Below are positions 11,845-57,260 of a DNA stretch of 64,000 nucleotides, one piece after another. Under the pieces are notes generated by a model. It ran no database searches. It saw nothing but the letters and a program-made list of their open reading frames with translations, and was not told the origin of the DNA. Position numbers and translations under genes: made by a program. Numbering within the stretch: the stretch's first letter is position 1; every line of letters starts with the position of its first letter. The DNA comes from Ovis canadensis (lineage: Eukaryota > Chordata > Mammalia > Artiodactyla > Bovidae): contig NC_091264.1 in assembly GCF_042477335.2 (NCBI RefSeq), positions 36,938,886-37,002,885 of the forward strand. Reading direction: 5' to 3'.

Positions 11845-12045
11845 GCACAGTTCAAAGCACGTTACATGCATTTTCCCATTTAATCCTTAAGACAAATATT
11901 TGACATGGGCTCTGCCATTATCACCCCTTCAAGGTGGAAAACAGCAATACCAAGTATGCAGGGCTATGAAAACTCAAGGCTACAAAGTAGAAGCCTCTCC
12001 CTGGAGCTGGGCAGTGCCACAACCCATGCAGAATTAGTGGGGTCT
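11845..12045 (-). repeat. MIR-like relic
   Basis: ACATGCATTTTCCCATTTAA and following bases resemble the reverse complement of MIR, with strong decay. Confidence 0.35.
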
Positions 12046-12100
12046 TCTCAGTCGATGCTTTCAGAAACAAATATAATGTTCAACTGAATATTAGGCTTTT

Positions 12101-12292
12101 GAGGACTGACCACAAGATGGCAGAGTAGAAAGATGTGAGCTGACTCCTTACAAAAACACCAAAATCACAACTAACTGCTGAACAACCATCAACAACAACA
12201 AAAATTTGCTGGAACCTACCAAAAAAGATACCCTACCTCCAAAGACGAAGAAGAAGCCACAAGACAATAGGAGGGGTGCAGTCACGATAAAA
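12101..12292 (+). repeat. L1 5'-end-only fragment with TSD
   Basis: The sequence matches the start of artiodactyl L1 (AAGATGGCAGAGTAG, AACTAACTGCTGAACAACCA) but stops after about 190 bp. It is flanked by 16-bp direct repeats at 12085-12100 and 12293-12308 with one mismatch. No long poly(A) tail is present. Confidence 0.65.
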
Positions 12293-12309
12293 TGAATAGT
12301 AGGCTTTTA

Positions 12310-13715
12310 TCAGATGTATTGGCAATTTTGAAGAATATTTTTTAGAGGTCTTGATGCCTTGAACCAAAGAACATGTTATAGGCAAAGACAGCCATCTGCT
12401 TAGTGTCCTTCAAAATTTATTGTCCAGGTAACCATTTAATCTGACAGAAAACTGTCACTAGCATTGCTCTGATGACCACATGGTCTAATAAGGATGAGAA
12501 AACTAAAGGAGACTAATAGGACAGGCTGTTTGAAGTAAAGATAGACCAGAAAATCTGAGAATATCATCACTGTTACTCTACTACAAGCTCGAGGCTATTT
12601 TAGTGCTTGATTATTTCACAGAAAATCTTGCATGTTTTCATTTTCTAAAAGTAATACCATATTAGAACTTAACAATTGAGAGTCAACCAATAGAACCATA
12701 TATTACATAAATTCACAGCATTTATCCAAATTGATATTTTGTCCATGATCTCAGAATCAAAAGGATATTTAAATAATCCTGAGAGAAGTTATTAAAGTCT
12801 ACATTTCTCTTTTTTAAAGGAATTTGTATACTCTGTTGTGTGTGAATGCTGTTATTATCATCACTCTCCTATCCCATGGTAGATAGTAAGAGAAGGTCAA
12901 TATAACAATAAGAGGTTTGAATGCAGAGGGAGGAAACAGGTCATGAAGACTTAGTAACTTAAAATAAGTCAGTGTGAATTACGGATAGATTTACTGAATA
13001 GAATTCAATAATAATCTCATATTCAAGGTCATATTCTAGCTTCTACTAATGAACTAATCACATTAGCACAAATGCAGCACAGTTCATGAACGATCACCAA
13101 CATTTAGTTTTATCACAGATCTCAATCACCAAGGATGACATTAGGTGTATCTAAATAGATTATCAAAGAGATTTTCTGAGAGTGTTTATAGCACCTATGG
13201 GTTGCCAGAATGGGCATCATTTCAAATATTGTTTCAGAGAAACAGAATAATCCTGAACTTAGGGAGACACCTACAGGCACAGTTGATAAAATGAAAGGAG
13301 GATCCGAGAGTCAGAAAACAATATTTAATCAGGAAAACCGAAATAATCTTCTTTGAAAATACTTTTGAATGCTGAGAACTTTTTATAAGCACAAATTAGA
13401 CAAGAATATCTTAGTAACAAATGTGTATATATATATTATCTTTCAACTTCAGGCTAGTTAAATCAAACTTTGTCAAATGGTCTAAAGCATGATCCATAAT
13501 TGTTGGAAATGGGTCAGGATTTATTGACTGGTAGAAATAACATTAGTTGCTGTCATTCATCATCATCATCTTCATCATTTTTACTGAGTGTCTATCAAAT
13601 AGCAACAAGTTTATTTAGGTATTCATCACTTCGGTAAGTTTTTTCCCCTATTTAAAATAAAAATAATTCTGGTAGGACAAACATGGTCTATGCTGGCACT
13701 TTTATGCCTTAACGT
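12310..13715. other. Unassigned intergenic sequence
   Basis: AT-rich, with a short ATC repeat at about 13557-13578. No other element recognised. Confidence 0.3.
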
Positions 13716-13716
13716 A

Positions 13717-13915
13717 GGCTTCCCTGGTGGCTCAGTCAGTAAAGAATCCACCCGCAATGCAGGAGACACGGGTTCAGTCCCTGGATTGGGAAAATTCTCT
13801 GGAGAAGGAAAAGGCAACCCACTCCAGTATTCTTGCCTGGGAAATCCCATGGAGAGGAGTCTGGTGGGCAACAGTTCATGGGATCGCAGAGTCGGATATG
13901 ACTTACCAACTAAAC
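13717..13915 (+). repeat. Bov-tA SINE
   Basis: GGCTTCCCTGGTGGCTCAGT head and BovA body CACTCCAGTATTCTTGCCTG. Confidence 0.95.
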
Positions 13916-13919
13916 CACC

Positions 13920-14955
13920 AGCCACCAGGACCTGTTTTTAAAAAGGATTGTTTAACAGTATAAAGTGGATAGGAATTTACAGATACTAGTGGAGGGTGGC
14001 AGTTACATCTGACATAATCTTGTCTGTGAATATAGAACTGTTAACAACCCTCCCCCCTACCTCCATTACAAAACTCCCTGAAACAGAAATTAGAGGGGGA
14101 ATTCATCCTTTTTTCATGTTACTTTACCTCTCCTGCTTCCATGCAGGTTTTGCTCAGAAAGTATGCCTCTTCAAACTTCTCCTCCACTTCTGATATTACT
14201 ACTATAATATTTATATAACACAAATTTCCATTAAATTGCAGGGAAAGAATTTAGACATCATTCTAAAGCCCGACACACTTCCAAAGAAAGAAAAGCTTCT
14301 AAAGCTCTGATATTGACCCAAATAATCATTAGAAAACAAATCCTATAATTCAACCTTTTCCTAATGTTGACATTAGGTCTGTGTATCCAGTTGTGAAATC
14401 ACTGCACATTAAAAAAGAGTCCACAAAAGAACAACTACAATGAGTGATGGAACAGCAGATTCCACACAGCAAATACCTAAGGATCAAGAGCCTACTGTTT
14501 TTTTTAGATAAAAGTCAGATTCTGCCAATTCAATATTCCAATATAAGATCATAGCCTCTCCATCTTTTCCATCTCTGAACAGCACCTAAGCAGATAAGCT
14601 TAGATACTTAGAATTTCTCTGGTATATTATTGTAACAGTCTCTTAATTCTTATCTCCAGTCTTGCCTCCATTAAAAGACATCTTTCACACAGCTGCTATG
14701 CTAAAACTCAGATCTCATCAGATTATTTCCCTGGTAAAAATCCTTATATGATTATCTTTATCTTCAGGATAAAGTCTCAATCCCTTAACTGTACAAGCCT
14801 CTGTATGAGATCAGCCTCTGCCTACCTACCTTCCCAGTTTCATGCCTTAGCATTCATTCCTTTTAAAATAATAACCCTAACATTTATAAAACAGATGCCA
14901 TATGCCAGGGCTGTCCTAAATATTTTTAATGGTGGTAAAAACATACCACATAAGC
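13920..14955. other. Unassigned intergenic sequence
   Basis: About 1 kb with nothing I can name. Confidence 0.3.
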
Positions 14956-15155
14956 ACTTCCCAGGTAGCACTAGCGGTAAAGATCCCACCTGTCAATGTG
15001 GGTTTGATCCCTGGGCTGGGAAGATCCCCTGGAGGAGGGCATGGCAACCCACTCCAGTATTCCTGCCTGGAGAATCCCATGGAGAGAGGAGCCTGGTGGG
15101 CTACAGTCCATGGGGTCACAAAGAGTTGGACATGACTGAAGCGACTTAGCATGCA
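14956..15155 (+). repeat. Bov-tA SINE
   Basis: CTTCCCAGGTAGCACTAGCG head and BovA body, inserted next to or inside an antisense L1. Confidence 0.93.
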
Positions 15156-15406
15156 GCACACATACCCAATATAAAGTTTACCATGTTAACCACTGTTAAG
15201 CATATATTTCTGTGGCTTTAAATACATTTATATTGTGCAATTATCACCATAATTCATCTCTGGAACTTATCTTCCCTAACTGAACCTCTATACCCATTAA
15301 ACATTAATTCCCCATTCCCTGTTCTCTCCAGGCCCTAGCAAGCACCATTCTACTTTCTGGCTCTATATATTTGACTATTCTAGGTATACCTCATGTAAGT
15401 GAAATT

Positions 15407-15627
15407 GGGCTTCCCAGGTGGCGCTAGTGGTAAAGAGCCTGCCTGCCAATGCAGGAGATATAAGAGACACAAGTTCAATCCCTGGGTTGGGAGATCCCTT
15501 GAAAGAGGGCATGGCAACCCACTCCAGTATCCTTGCCTGGAGAATCCCACAGACAGGGGAGCCTGGCAGGCTATAGTCCATACAGTCGCAAAGATTTGGA
15601 CATGACTGAAGTGATTTAGCATGCATA
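15407..15627 (+). repeat. Bov-tA SINE
   Basis: Head GGGCTTCCCAGGTGGCGCTA. A 10-bp direct repeat, TAAGTGAAAT, flanks it at 15396-15405 and 15634-15643. Confidence 0.95.
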
Positions 15628-15737
15628 AATACATAAGTGAAATCATTCAATATTTGACCTTTTGTTACTGAAGTATTTAGCATCATGTTTTCAAGATTCG
15701 TCTGTTATGTGTCAGAATTTCCTTTTTAAGGCTGAAT

Positions 15738-15959
15738 GCTGCTAAGTCACTTCAGTCATGTCCGACTCTGTGTGACCCCATAGACGGCAGCCCACCAGGC
15801 TCCCCTGTCCCTGGGATTCTCCAGGCAAGAACACTGGAGCAGGTTGCCATTTCCTTCTCCAATGCATAAAAATGAAAAGTGAAAGTGAAGTCACTCAGTC
15901 GTGTCCGACTCTTCGAGACCCCATGGACCGCAGCCCACCAGGCTCCTCCATCCATGGGC
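15738..15959 (-). repeat. Bov-A2 SINE dimer
   Basis: Two BovA units in reverse orientation joined by the GAAAAGTGAAAGTGAAGTC linker. It is flanked by GCTGAAT at 15731-15737 and 15960-15966. Confidence 0.92.
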
Positions 15960-16202
15960 GCTGAATAGTATTCTATGTGTTTATTACATTTTGCTTATTC
16001 ATTCATCTGTCAGTGGTCACTTGGGTTGCTTCCACCCTTTGGCTACGGTAAATAATGCTGCCATGAATATTAATACACATATTAATATAAAAGTATCTAT
16101 TTGAGTCCCTGCTCTGAATTCTTTTGGATATATACCCAGAAGTAGAATTGCTGGGTGATATGGTAATTGTTTAATTTTTTTGAGCACTGTCATCTTCAAT
16201 GG

Positions 16203-16327
16203 TGGTGGTTAGTTGCTAAGTTGTGTCTAACTTTTAGCAACCCCATGGACTGTGGCCCAACAGGCTTCTCTGTCCATGGGATTCTCCAGGCAAAAATACT
16301 GGAGTGATTTGCCATTTTCTCCTCCAT
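16203..16327 (-). repeat. BovA SINE monomer
   Basis: Reverse complement of the BovA body (TCTCCAGGCAAAAATACTGG) inside the antisense L1. Confidence 0.88.
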
Positions 16328-16371
16328 AGTAGCTGCATAATTGTGCATCTCTACCTGCAGTGTCAAAGGAC

Positions 16372-16740
16372 TCTGTGATAGTTAATTTTACATGTTAACT
16401 CAATGGGGTACCCAGATTAAACATTATTTCTAGATGTGTCTGTGAGTGTGTTTCTAGATAAGATTAGCATTTGAATTAATGGACTTGGCAACGTAGACTG
16501 CCCTCCCCAATGTGAGTGAGCACCATGAAATCTGCTGAGGGTCTGAACAAAAACAAAAGGTAGAGAAAGAAGGAATTCACCACTTTTTTCCCATCTCACA
16601 CTGCATCTTCTTTGGCCCTTGGACTGAGATTTACACCATGGGCTCCCTTGGTTCTCAAGCCTTCAGACTCAGCCTGAATCATATCACTGTCTTTTCAGAT
16701 ACATACACAGTGGCCCTTCTACACTCCTAGCTCATATCAT
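16372..16740 (+). repeat. Mammalian LTR-like (MaLR-type) relic
   Basis: GTGATAGTTAATTTTACATG, ATTATTTCTAGATGTGTCTG and AAGATTAGCATTTGAATTAA follow the order of a common mammalian LTR family of MaLR type. I am unsure of the exact family. Confidence 0.35.
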
Positions 16741-17035
16741 CAATCTAAGCCATGCTAAGAGCCTAAGGACTTCCATTTTAGGGACTACTCATGAAGATCC
16801 ACTCTCCTGGGTCTTAAGCCAAGCCCAGAAATAACAGGGTCACATGTTCATGTCTAAGATGAAAGCAAAGTCACCTGAAGAATTTCTGCCATTTCTTTCC
16901 TGCCTCCCCATTCCAACTTCAGGTCTGACTTAATACTTGTATCAAAGTAATTCTGGTAGAATTTGGCTGAGGACCACAATCACAATATATTCCTTTCATA
17001 AATATTTCTATTTTTTCCAATATAGGTATAATTAT
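16741..17035. other. Unassigned sequence downstream of MMUT
   Basis: No gene or repeat recognised. Confidence 0.3.
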
Positions 17036-17094
17036 TTTATTTACCTATGGATTATATTTTCTGGTGTTTAAGTCAATTAAAACTAAATTAAAGA

Positions 17095-17560
17095 ATAGGA
17101 CTAGTTAAGGCTATGGTTTTTCCAGTAGTCATGTATAGATATGAGAGTTGGACTAAAAAGAAAGCTGGGTCCTGAAGAATTGATGTTTTTGAACTGTGGT
17201 GTTGGAGAAGACTCTTGAGAGTCCCTTGGACTGCAAGGAGATCCAACCAGTCCATCCGAAAGGAGATCAGTCCTGGGTGTTCACTGGAAGGACTGATGTT
17301 GAAGTTGAAACTCCAATACTTTGGCCACTTGCTGCGAAGAGCTGACTCATTGGAAAAGACCCTGATGCTGGGAAAGATTGAAGGTGGGAGGAGAAAGGGA
17401 CGACAGAGGATAAGACGGTTGGATGGCATCATCGACTCAATGGACATGAGTTTGGGTGGACTCCAGGAGTTGGTGATGGACAGGGAGGCCTGGCGTGCTG
17501 CGTGCGGTTCACGGGGTCGCAGAGTCAGACACGACTGAGCAACTAAACTGTACTAAACAG
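17095..17560 (+). repeat. BovB LINE 3' end, antisense to MMUT
   Basis: Encodes degraded BovB C-terminal pieces (LLRVPWTARRSNQS-like, [20 protein letters not shown]) and ends at the BovA-like terminus GAGTCAGACACGACTGAGCA. Confidence 0.93.
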
Positions 17561-17729
17561 AAAGAACAGGCTTAGTCAGATTGCTTTAGGTATTGTTTAA
17601 TTCTTAAAATAGAAAGTAAACAGATTTATAAGAAATATTTCAAAGAAATATCACAATTGCTAAAAATAATACCTTTCTCTCCAGTTTCTGACAAAGTACT
17701 CAGCATGTATTATAGAGATTTTTTAAGGA

Positions 17730-17756
17730 TAATTTTAATTTTTAAAATTAAAATTA
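17730..17756. repeat. AT-rich perfect inverted repeat
   Basis: Arms AATTTTAATTTT (17731-17742) and AAAATTAAAATT (17744-17755), extended by one more pair, around a single base. It lies about 170-200 nt after the MMUT stop. Confidence 0.9.
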
Positions 17757-17926
17757 AAGTGAAACTATACACACACACATAGCATGACAGCATTCTCATA
17801 AGTCAGGAATTTTAACGTAAAGCTTTCAGGAAAGCACATATTAGGTGTTGAATAATTTGAAGACATGGCCTCTTTGATCATTACTGAAAGAATAGATTAG
17901 AAAAAAGCTAACCCCAAAACAGGATG

Positions 17927-51411
<33,485 letters not shown>

Positions 51412-51850
51412 TTACTGGTGAGAAAGAAAAAGAGAAAAAGCAGTATATAAGTATGATTTCTTCTCCTTTTCTGTTCCCTACACATAATATTTTATAACTT
51501 TGGTCCCTCGTGTCCAAAACTACTGTCATTGTTCTAGTCTAGTCCTCTTCCTCAAGAGCCTCTCAGCAGGTTGTGCTGACCAGTCTTCAGCCCCCTCTCA
51601 TCCATTCTGCACCCTGACACCAATGCAGAGGTGATCATGTCACACTGTGAAGATTTTTCAAAGGCGATGCATCACGTAGAGGATGCAGCATAGCCTCCAA
51701 ATTAATTTTTCACTCAGAAGGTTTTTATTTAACATCTATATTATGACAGGCATTATACTGGATGCTGGAGAAAAAAGGGGTAAATAAAACAGACATTTAA
51801 GCCCCCTATGCCCTGATCCTGCTTATCTCTCAGAATTACCTCTGCCTTTG

Positions 51851-51955
51851 ACCCACTCCAGTACTCTTGCCTAGAAAATTCCATGGGTAGAGGAGCCTGG
51901 CGGGCTACAGTCCATGGGGTCGCAAAGAGTCAGACACGACTGAGTGACTTCACTT
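51851..51955 (+). repeat. BovA SINE, 5' truncated
   Basis: CCCACTCCAGTACTCTTGCC through GACACGACTGAGTGACTTCA. Confidence 0.9.
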
Positions 51956-52114
51956 CACTTCTTTGACCTCTACACATTTTGTATTCTAGAAATTCTGGAT
52001 CACCTACAGTGCCCTTCATGTGTCAAAGTTCCATGACTTGCCCTTGCTCTTCTATTGACCTAGAATGCACTACTTTGGCTAAGGCATAACCTCTGGTATG
52101 CAGGGCTTTCTATG

Positions 52115-52270
52115 TGACAGGTACTGTTTAAGGACTTTATGTAGAGCAGCAATTTTAAATCTCAAACCACCACCAAGAAATAGGAATTTATACTAATATT
52201 ATCCCCATTTTACAGATGAGGAAACTCAGGCACAGAAGAGCTAGTATTTAATCTTGGAAAGCAAAGCATT
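52115..52270 (-). repeat. MIR-like relic
   Basis: ATTATCCCCATTTTACAGAT and GAGGAAACTCAGGCACAGAA are the reversed MIR core. Confidence 0.65.
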
Positions 52271-53689
52271 TAACGAATACATTCACACCCTGTCCCTGAA
52301 ACTACAAGCTGGATTAAATGGCCTCTTCAGTATTCTATACCACAGAGCTCTGTTTCCCTCTTTATAAATCTATCATCTCCCATACTTCAATAGATTAGAA
52401 CACTGTTTTTTATTTCATATAAGATATATTTCTTTATGTTTTGTTTATATAAAATATGTGCATATAAAATTTCATATATATATATTCTCTTCTATTCCAT
52501 AAACTGATCTAATATCAGAGCTATATATTCCTGATAATTACCCAGAGTCTTATACTACATAACTAAGTCCAATTTCATCATTTTACAGATGTAGAAATTA
52601 AAGTCCAAAGAAATACAGAAATAAAGCAGCTTATCAAAATTCTACACAGAAAAGCAGTACTGAAAGTTCTGCATTATTTAATGCTTATCAGAGTCATACA
52701 GTCTCAACATGTAGAGCCTAGTATCTAAAAGCATTTTGAGTGGAAATTTTTATTAATATATTCATGATTCCCTACAATACATAAGACAAGTAAAGTGAGT
52801 TCAAAATTCTATTTTCCATACCATTTCTCATCTATCAATTTAGTGAATTTTAAACAAAATTAAGAATACCCAACATTTGTTAGGGAATTATAAAAGAAAA
52901 AGGAATCCAATTGGTGGGAGTATTAACTGAGATTAACTATTTAAAAAAGCAAATTGGTAACATACACAAACAATCTCTGAAATGATCATGCCATTCCACT
53001 GAGGATCATTACTCCTGGAAAAATTATTAGACAAAATACACATTCCCTAGTAGTTTTACTTATAGTTAGGAAAACTCAGAAACATCATCAATGAAGAAGA
53101 AATAAATAAGTTCAGTATTTAAAAATTACAGAATTTTATGTAGCTGTAAAAATATGTTTAGGAATTAGGCAAAACTAATCTTTGATGTCAGAAGTCAGAA
53201 GAATGGTTGTGTGGTGACTAGTTGAGAAAGGAAGAAAGAAAGGAGCTCTAGGGTGATGGTCTTGATCTGAATTCCTATTATACAGATGTGTTCAGTTTGT
53301 GGAAATTCATCAAATTTTACAAATATAATACATGCACTTAACTATAAGTATATTATACATAACATATTATACATAAGTTAAAATTTAAAATGTTATGCGC
53401 AGTGTCTTTAAAAAAAGGATAGGCTCAAGAAGCATTAAAAGATAAAAAAAAAAAAAAAAGTGTCCTAGGTAAAAATTGCATAGAACAAAGTCTAAACAGA
53501 AATACAACAAAAACAATTCCTATTTCTTTAAACTAGTATGCCTTTTATTCTATTAAACTCATGGGGTCCTAGACATCCATCTTCTTCTGAGCCATAAACT
53601 GCACGTACTAGCTTAAAAGGCAGATGAGAAGAAAAAATTTATAACTGAACTACTAGGGTAGTAATGTTATAAAAAGTAATCTAATAGAA

Positions 53690-54075
53690 TGGATAGAAAA
53701 CAAGCTCCTACTGTATAGCATCTGGGACTATATTCAATATTCTGTGATAAACCATAATGAAAAGAACATGAAAAAATGTACATGTATGTATAACTGAGAG
53801 GCTTCACTGTACAGCAGTAATTAACACTCAGGTTAACTCTAGTGGTAAAAAATCTGCCTGCCAATTCGGGAGACACAGAAATGTGGGTTTGATCCCTGGA
53901 AAAGGAAATGGAACTCACTCCAGTATTCTTGCCTGGGAAATCCCATGGACAGAAGAGCCTGGTGGACAACAGTCCATGGCATCCCAAATAGTAGGATATG
54001 ACTGAGCACGCATGCAGAGTACACAGTAATTAACATAACATTGTAATTCAACTATACTTCAATAACAAATACACT
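53690..54075 (+). repeat. L1 3' end with nested Bov-tA
   Basis: CTCCTACTGTATAGCATCTG and CTGTACAGCAGTAATTAACA, resuming after the SINE with ATTCAACTATACTTCAATAA. Confidence 0.8.
53832..54012 (+). repeat. Bov-tA SINE with TSD
   Basis: CTCTAGTGGTAAAAAATCTG head and BovA tail. CAGTAATTAACA occurs on both sides (near 53815 and 54024), a 12-bp TSD. Confidence 0.88.
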
Positions 54076-54151
54076 TTTAAAAAAGTAATCTGAAAACTGC
54101 CTGAGACTACGTTGCAGAAGATAATATCACAATCATTTCATGCAAAATGCA

Positions 54152-57100
54152 GGTTCAGTTCAGTCGCTTAATCGTGTCTGACTCTTTTCGACCCCATGGA
54201 CTGCAGCACAGCAGGCCTCCCTGTCAATCACCAACTCCCAGAGTTTACTCAAACTCATGTCCATTGAGTCAGTGATGCCATCCAATCATCTCATCCTCTG
54301 TCATCTCCTCCTTCTGCCTTCAATCTTTCCCAGCATCAGGGTATTTTCAAATGAGTCAATTCTTCTCATCATGTGGCCAAAGTATTGAAATTTCAGCTTC
54401 AACATCAGTCCTTGCAATAAATATTCAGGACTGATTTCCCCTAGGATGGACTGGTTGGATCTCCTTGAAGTCCAAGGAATTCTCAAGAGTCTTCTCCAAC
54501 ACCACAGTGCAAAAGCATCAATTCTTTGATGCTCAGCTTTCTTTATAATCCAACTCTCACATCCATACATGACTACTGGAAAAACCATTGCTTTGACTAG
54601 ACGGACCTTTGTTGGCAAAGTAATGTCCTGCTTTTTAAAAGCTGTCTAGGTTGGTCATAACTTTTCTTCCAAGGAGCAAGCATCTCTTAATTTCATGGCT
54701 GAAGTCACCATCTGCAGTGATTTTGGAGCCCAAAAATATAAAGTCAGCCACTGTTTCCACTGTTGCCCCATCTATTTGCCATGAAGTGATGGGACTGGAT
54801 GCCATGATCTTCGTTTTCTGAATGTTGAGCTTTAAGCCAACTTTTTCACTCTCTTCCACTTTCATCAAGAGGCTCTTTAGTTCCTCTTCACTTTCTGCCA
54901 TAAGGGTGGTATCATCTGCATATCTGAGGTTATTGATATTTCTCCCAGCAATCTTGATTCCAGCTTGTGCTTCATCCAGCCCAGTGTTTCTCATGATGTA
55001 CTCTGCATGTAAGTTAAATAAGCAGGGTGACAATATACAACCTTGACGTACTCCTTTCCTGACGTACTCATTTCTGTCCTCAGGAGGCAGGTCAGCTGGT
55101 CTGCTATGCCCATCTCTTGAAGAATTTTCCACCGATTGTTGTGATCCACACAGTCAAAGGCTTTGGCATAGTCAATAAAGCAGAAATAGATGTTTTTCTG
55201 GAACTCTCTTGCTTTTTTGATGATCCAGTAGATGTTGGCAATTTGATACGTAGCTCCTCTGCCTTTTCTCAATCCAGCTTGAACACATGGAAGTTCATAG
55301 TTCACATACTGTTGAAGCCTGGCTTGGAGAATTTAGAGCATTATTTGGCATGTGTGTGAGATGAGTGCAATTGATGGTAGTCTGAGCATTCTTTGGCATT
55401 CCCTTTCTTTGGGATTGGAATGAAAACTGACCTTTTCCAGTCCTGTGGCCACTGCTGTGTTTTCCAAATTTGTTGGCATATTGAGGGCAGCACTAGCATT
55501 ATTTTTTAGGATTTTAAATAGCTCAACTGGAATTCCATCACCTCCACTAGCTTTGTTCGTAGTGATGCTTCCTAAGGCCCACTTGACTTCACATTCCAGG
55601 ATGCCTGGCTCTAGGTGAGTGATCACACCATTGTGGTTATCTGGGTCAAGAAGATCTTTTTTGCATAGTTCTTCTGTGTATTCTTGCCACCTCTTCTTAG
55701 TATCTTCTGCTTCTGTTCGGTCCCTACCATTTCTGTCCTTTATTGTGCCCATCTTTGCATGAAATGTTCCCTTGGTATCTCTAATTTTCTTGAAGAGATC
55801 TCTAGTCTTTCCCATTCTATTATTTTCCTTTATTTCTTTGCATTGATCACTTGAGGAAGGCTTTCTTATCTCTCCTTGCTATTCTTTGGAACTCTGCATT
55901 CAAATGGGTATATGTTTCCTTTTCTCCTTTGCCTTTAGCTTCTCTTCTTTTCATAGCTGTTTGTAAGGCCTCCTCAGACAACCATTTTGCCTTTTTGCAT
56001 TTCTTTTTCTTGGGGATGGTCTTGATCACTGCCTCCTGTACAATGTCACGAACCTCCGAACCTCCATCCATAGTCCTTCAGGCAACTCTTTGTCTATCAG
56101 ATCTAATCCCTTGAATCTATTTGTCACTTTCATTGTAAGGGATTTGATTTAGGTCATACCTGAATGGTCTAATGGTTTTCCCTACTTTCTTCAATTTAAG
56201 CCTGAATTTGGCAATAAGGAGTTCATGATTTGAGCCAGTCAGCTCCTGGTCTTGTTTTTGCTGACTGTACAGAGCTTCTCCATCTTTGGCTGCAAAGAAT
56301 ATAATCAATCTGATTTCAGTGTTGAGCATCTGGTGATGTCCATGTGTAGAGTCTTCCCTCATACTGTTAGAAGAGGGTGTTTGCTATGACCAGTGCGTTC
56401 TCTTGGCAAAACTCTGTTAGCCTTTGCCCTGTTTCATTCTGTACTCCAGGGCCAAATTTGCCCGTTACTCCAGGTATTCCTTGACTTCTTACTTTTGCAT
56501 TCCAGTTGCCTATAATGAAAAGGACATCTTTTGGGGGTGTTAGTTCTAAAAGGTCTTGTAGGTCTTCATAGAACTGTTCAGCTTCAGCTTCTTCAGCCTA
56601 ATGGTTGGGGCATAGACTTGGATTACTGTGATATTGAATGGTTTGCCTTGGAAACAAATAGAGATCATTCTGTCATTTTTGAGATTGCATCCAAGTACCA
56701 CATTTCAGACTCTTTTGTTGACGATGATGACTACTCCATTTCTTCGAAGGGATTCTTGCCCACAGTAGTAGATAAAACGGTCATCTGAGTTAAATTCACC
56801 CATTCCATTTTAGTTCACTGATTCCTAAAACGTCGATGTTCACTCTTGCCATCTCCTTTTTGACCACTTCCAATTTACAACCAGTCCATCCTAAACGAGA
56901 TCAGTCCTGGGTGTTCATTGGAAGGACTAATACTAAAGCTGAAACTCCAATACTTTGGCCACCTCATGGGAAGAGTTGACTCATTGGAAAAGACCCTGAT
57001 GCTGGGAAAGATTGAAGGTGGGAGGAGATGGGGACAACGGAGGATAAGATGGCTGGATGGCATCACCAACTTGATGGACATGAGTTTATGTAAACTCCAG

Positions 57101-57260
57101 GAGTTGTTGATGGACAAGGAGGCCTGGCGTGCTGCAATTCATGGGGTCGCAAGGAATCAGACACGACTGAGTGACTGAACTGAACTGAGCTGAATTTACC
57201 TTGATTCATGGACCTAACATTCCAGGTTTCTATGCAATATTGCTCTTTACAATGTTGCAG
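54152..57260 (-). mobile_element. Near-full-length BovB LINE, inactive
   Basis: Sense to MMUT. The minus strand encodes, in broken pieces: an endonuclease region (56117-56800), a connector (55847-56071, 55333-55815) and reverse transcriptase with FIDYAKAFDCVDH (54991-55305) and the YADD catalytic motif (54635-55132), then the C-terminus (54301-54618). Frameshifts and stops separate the pieces. An inverted BovB 3' end interrupts it at 56879-57194. Confidence 0.93.
56879..57194 (+). repeat. BovB 3' end nested in the BovB, inverted
   Basis: Starts CAACCAGTCCATCCTAAACG and ends CTGAACTGAACTGAGCTGA. The host BovB resumes with ATTTACCTTGATTCATGGAC. AATTTAC occurs on both sides as a short TSD. Confidence 0.88.

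Larger units (their letters stand above)
15160..16370 (-). repeat. Antisense L1 3' region hosting three SINEs
   Basis: The fragments between SINEs read as the reverse complement of one L1 3' end in continuous order, for example TTTTGGATATATACCCAGAA and TTTTTAAGGCTGAAT. They therefore belong to one older element. Confidence 0.75.
17036..17926 (-). other. MMUT: MMUT 3'UTR region and candidate poly(A) signals
   Basis: Downstream of the stop the minus strand is AT-rich. Two candidate poly(A) signals are visible: ATTAAA at 17601-17596 (about 330 nt after the stop) and AATAAA at 17041-17036 (about 890 nt after). An antisense BovB 3' end (17095-17560) lies between them. Use of the distal signal would place that BovB inside the mRNA. 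Which is used cannot be decided from sequence. Confidence 0.35.

Noticed and set aside
54635..55132. Reverse-transcriptase ORF with YADD as a stand-alone gene
   Set aside because: It is a fragment of a BovB LINE with frameshifts on both sides and multi-copy relatives in the same window.
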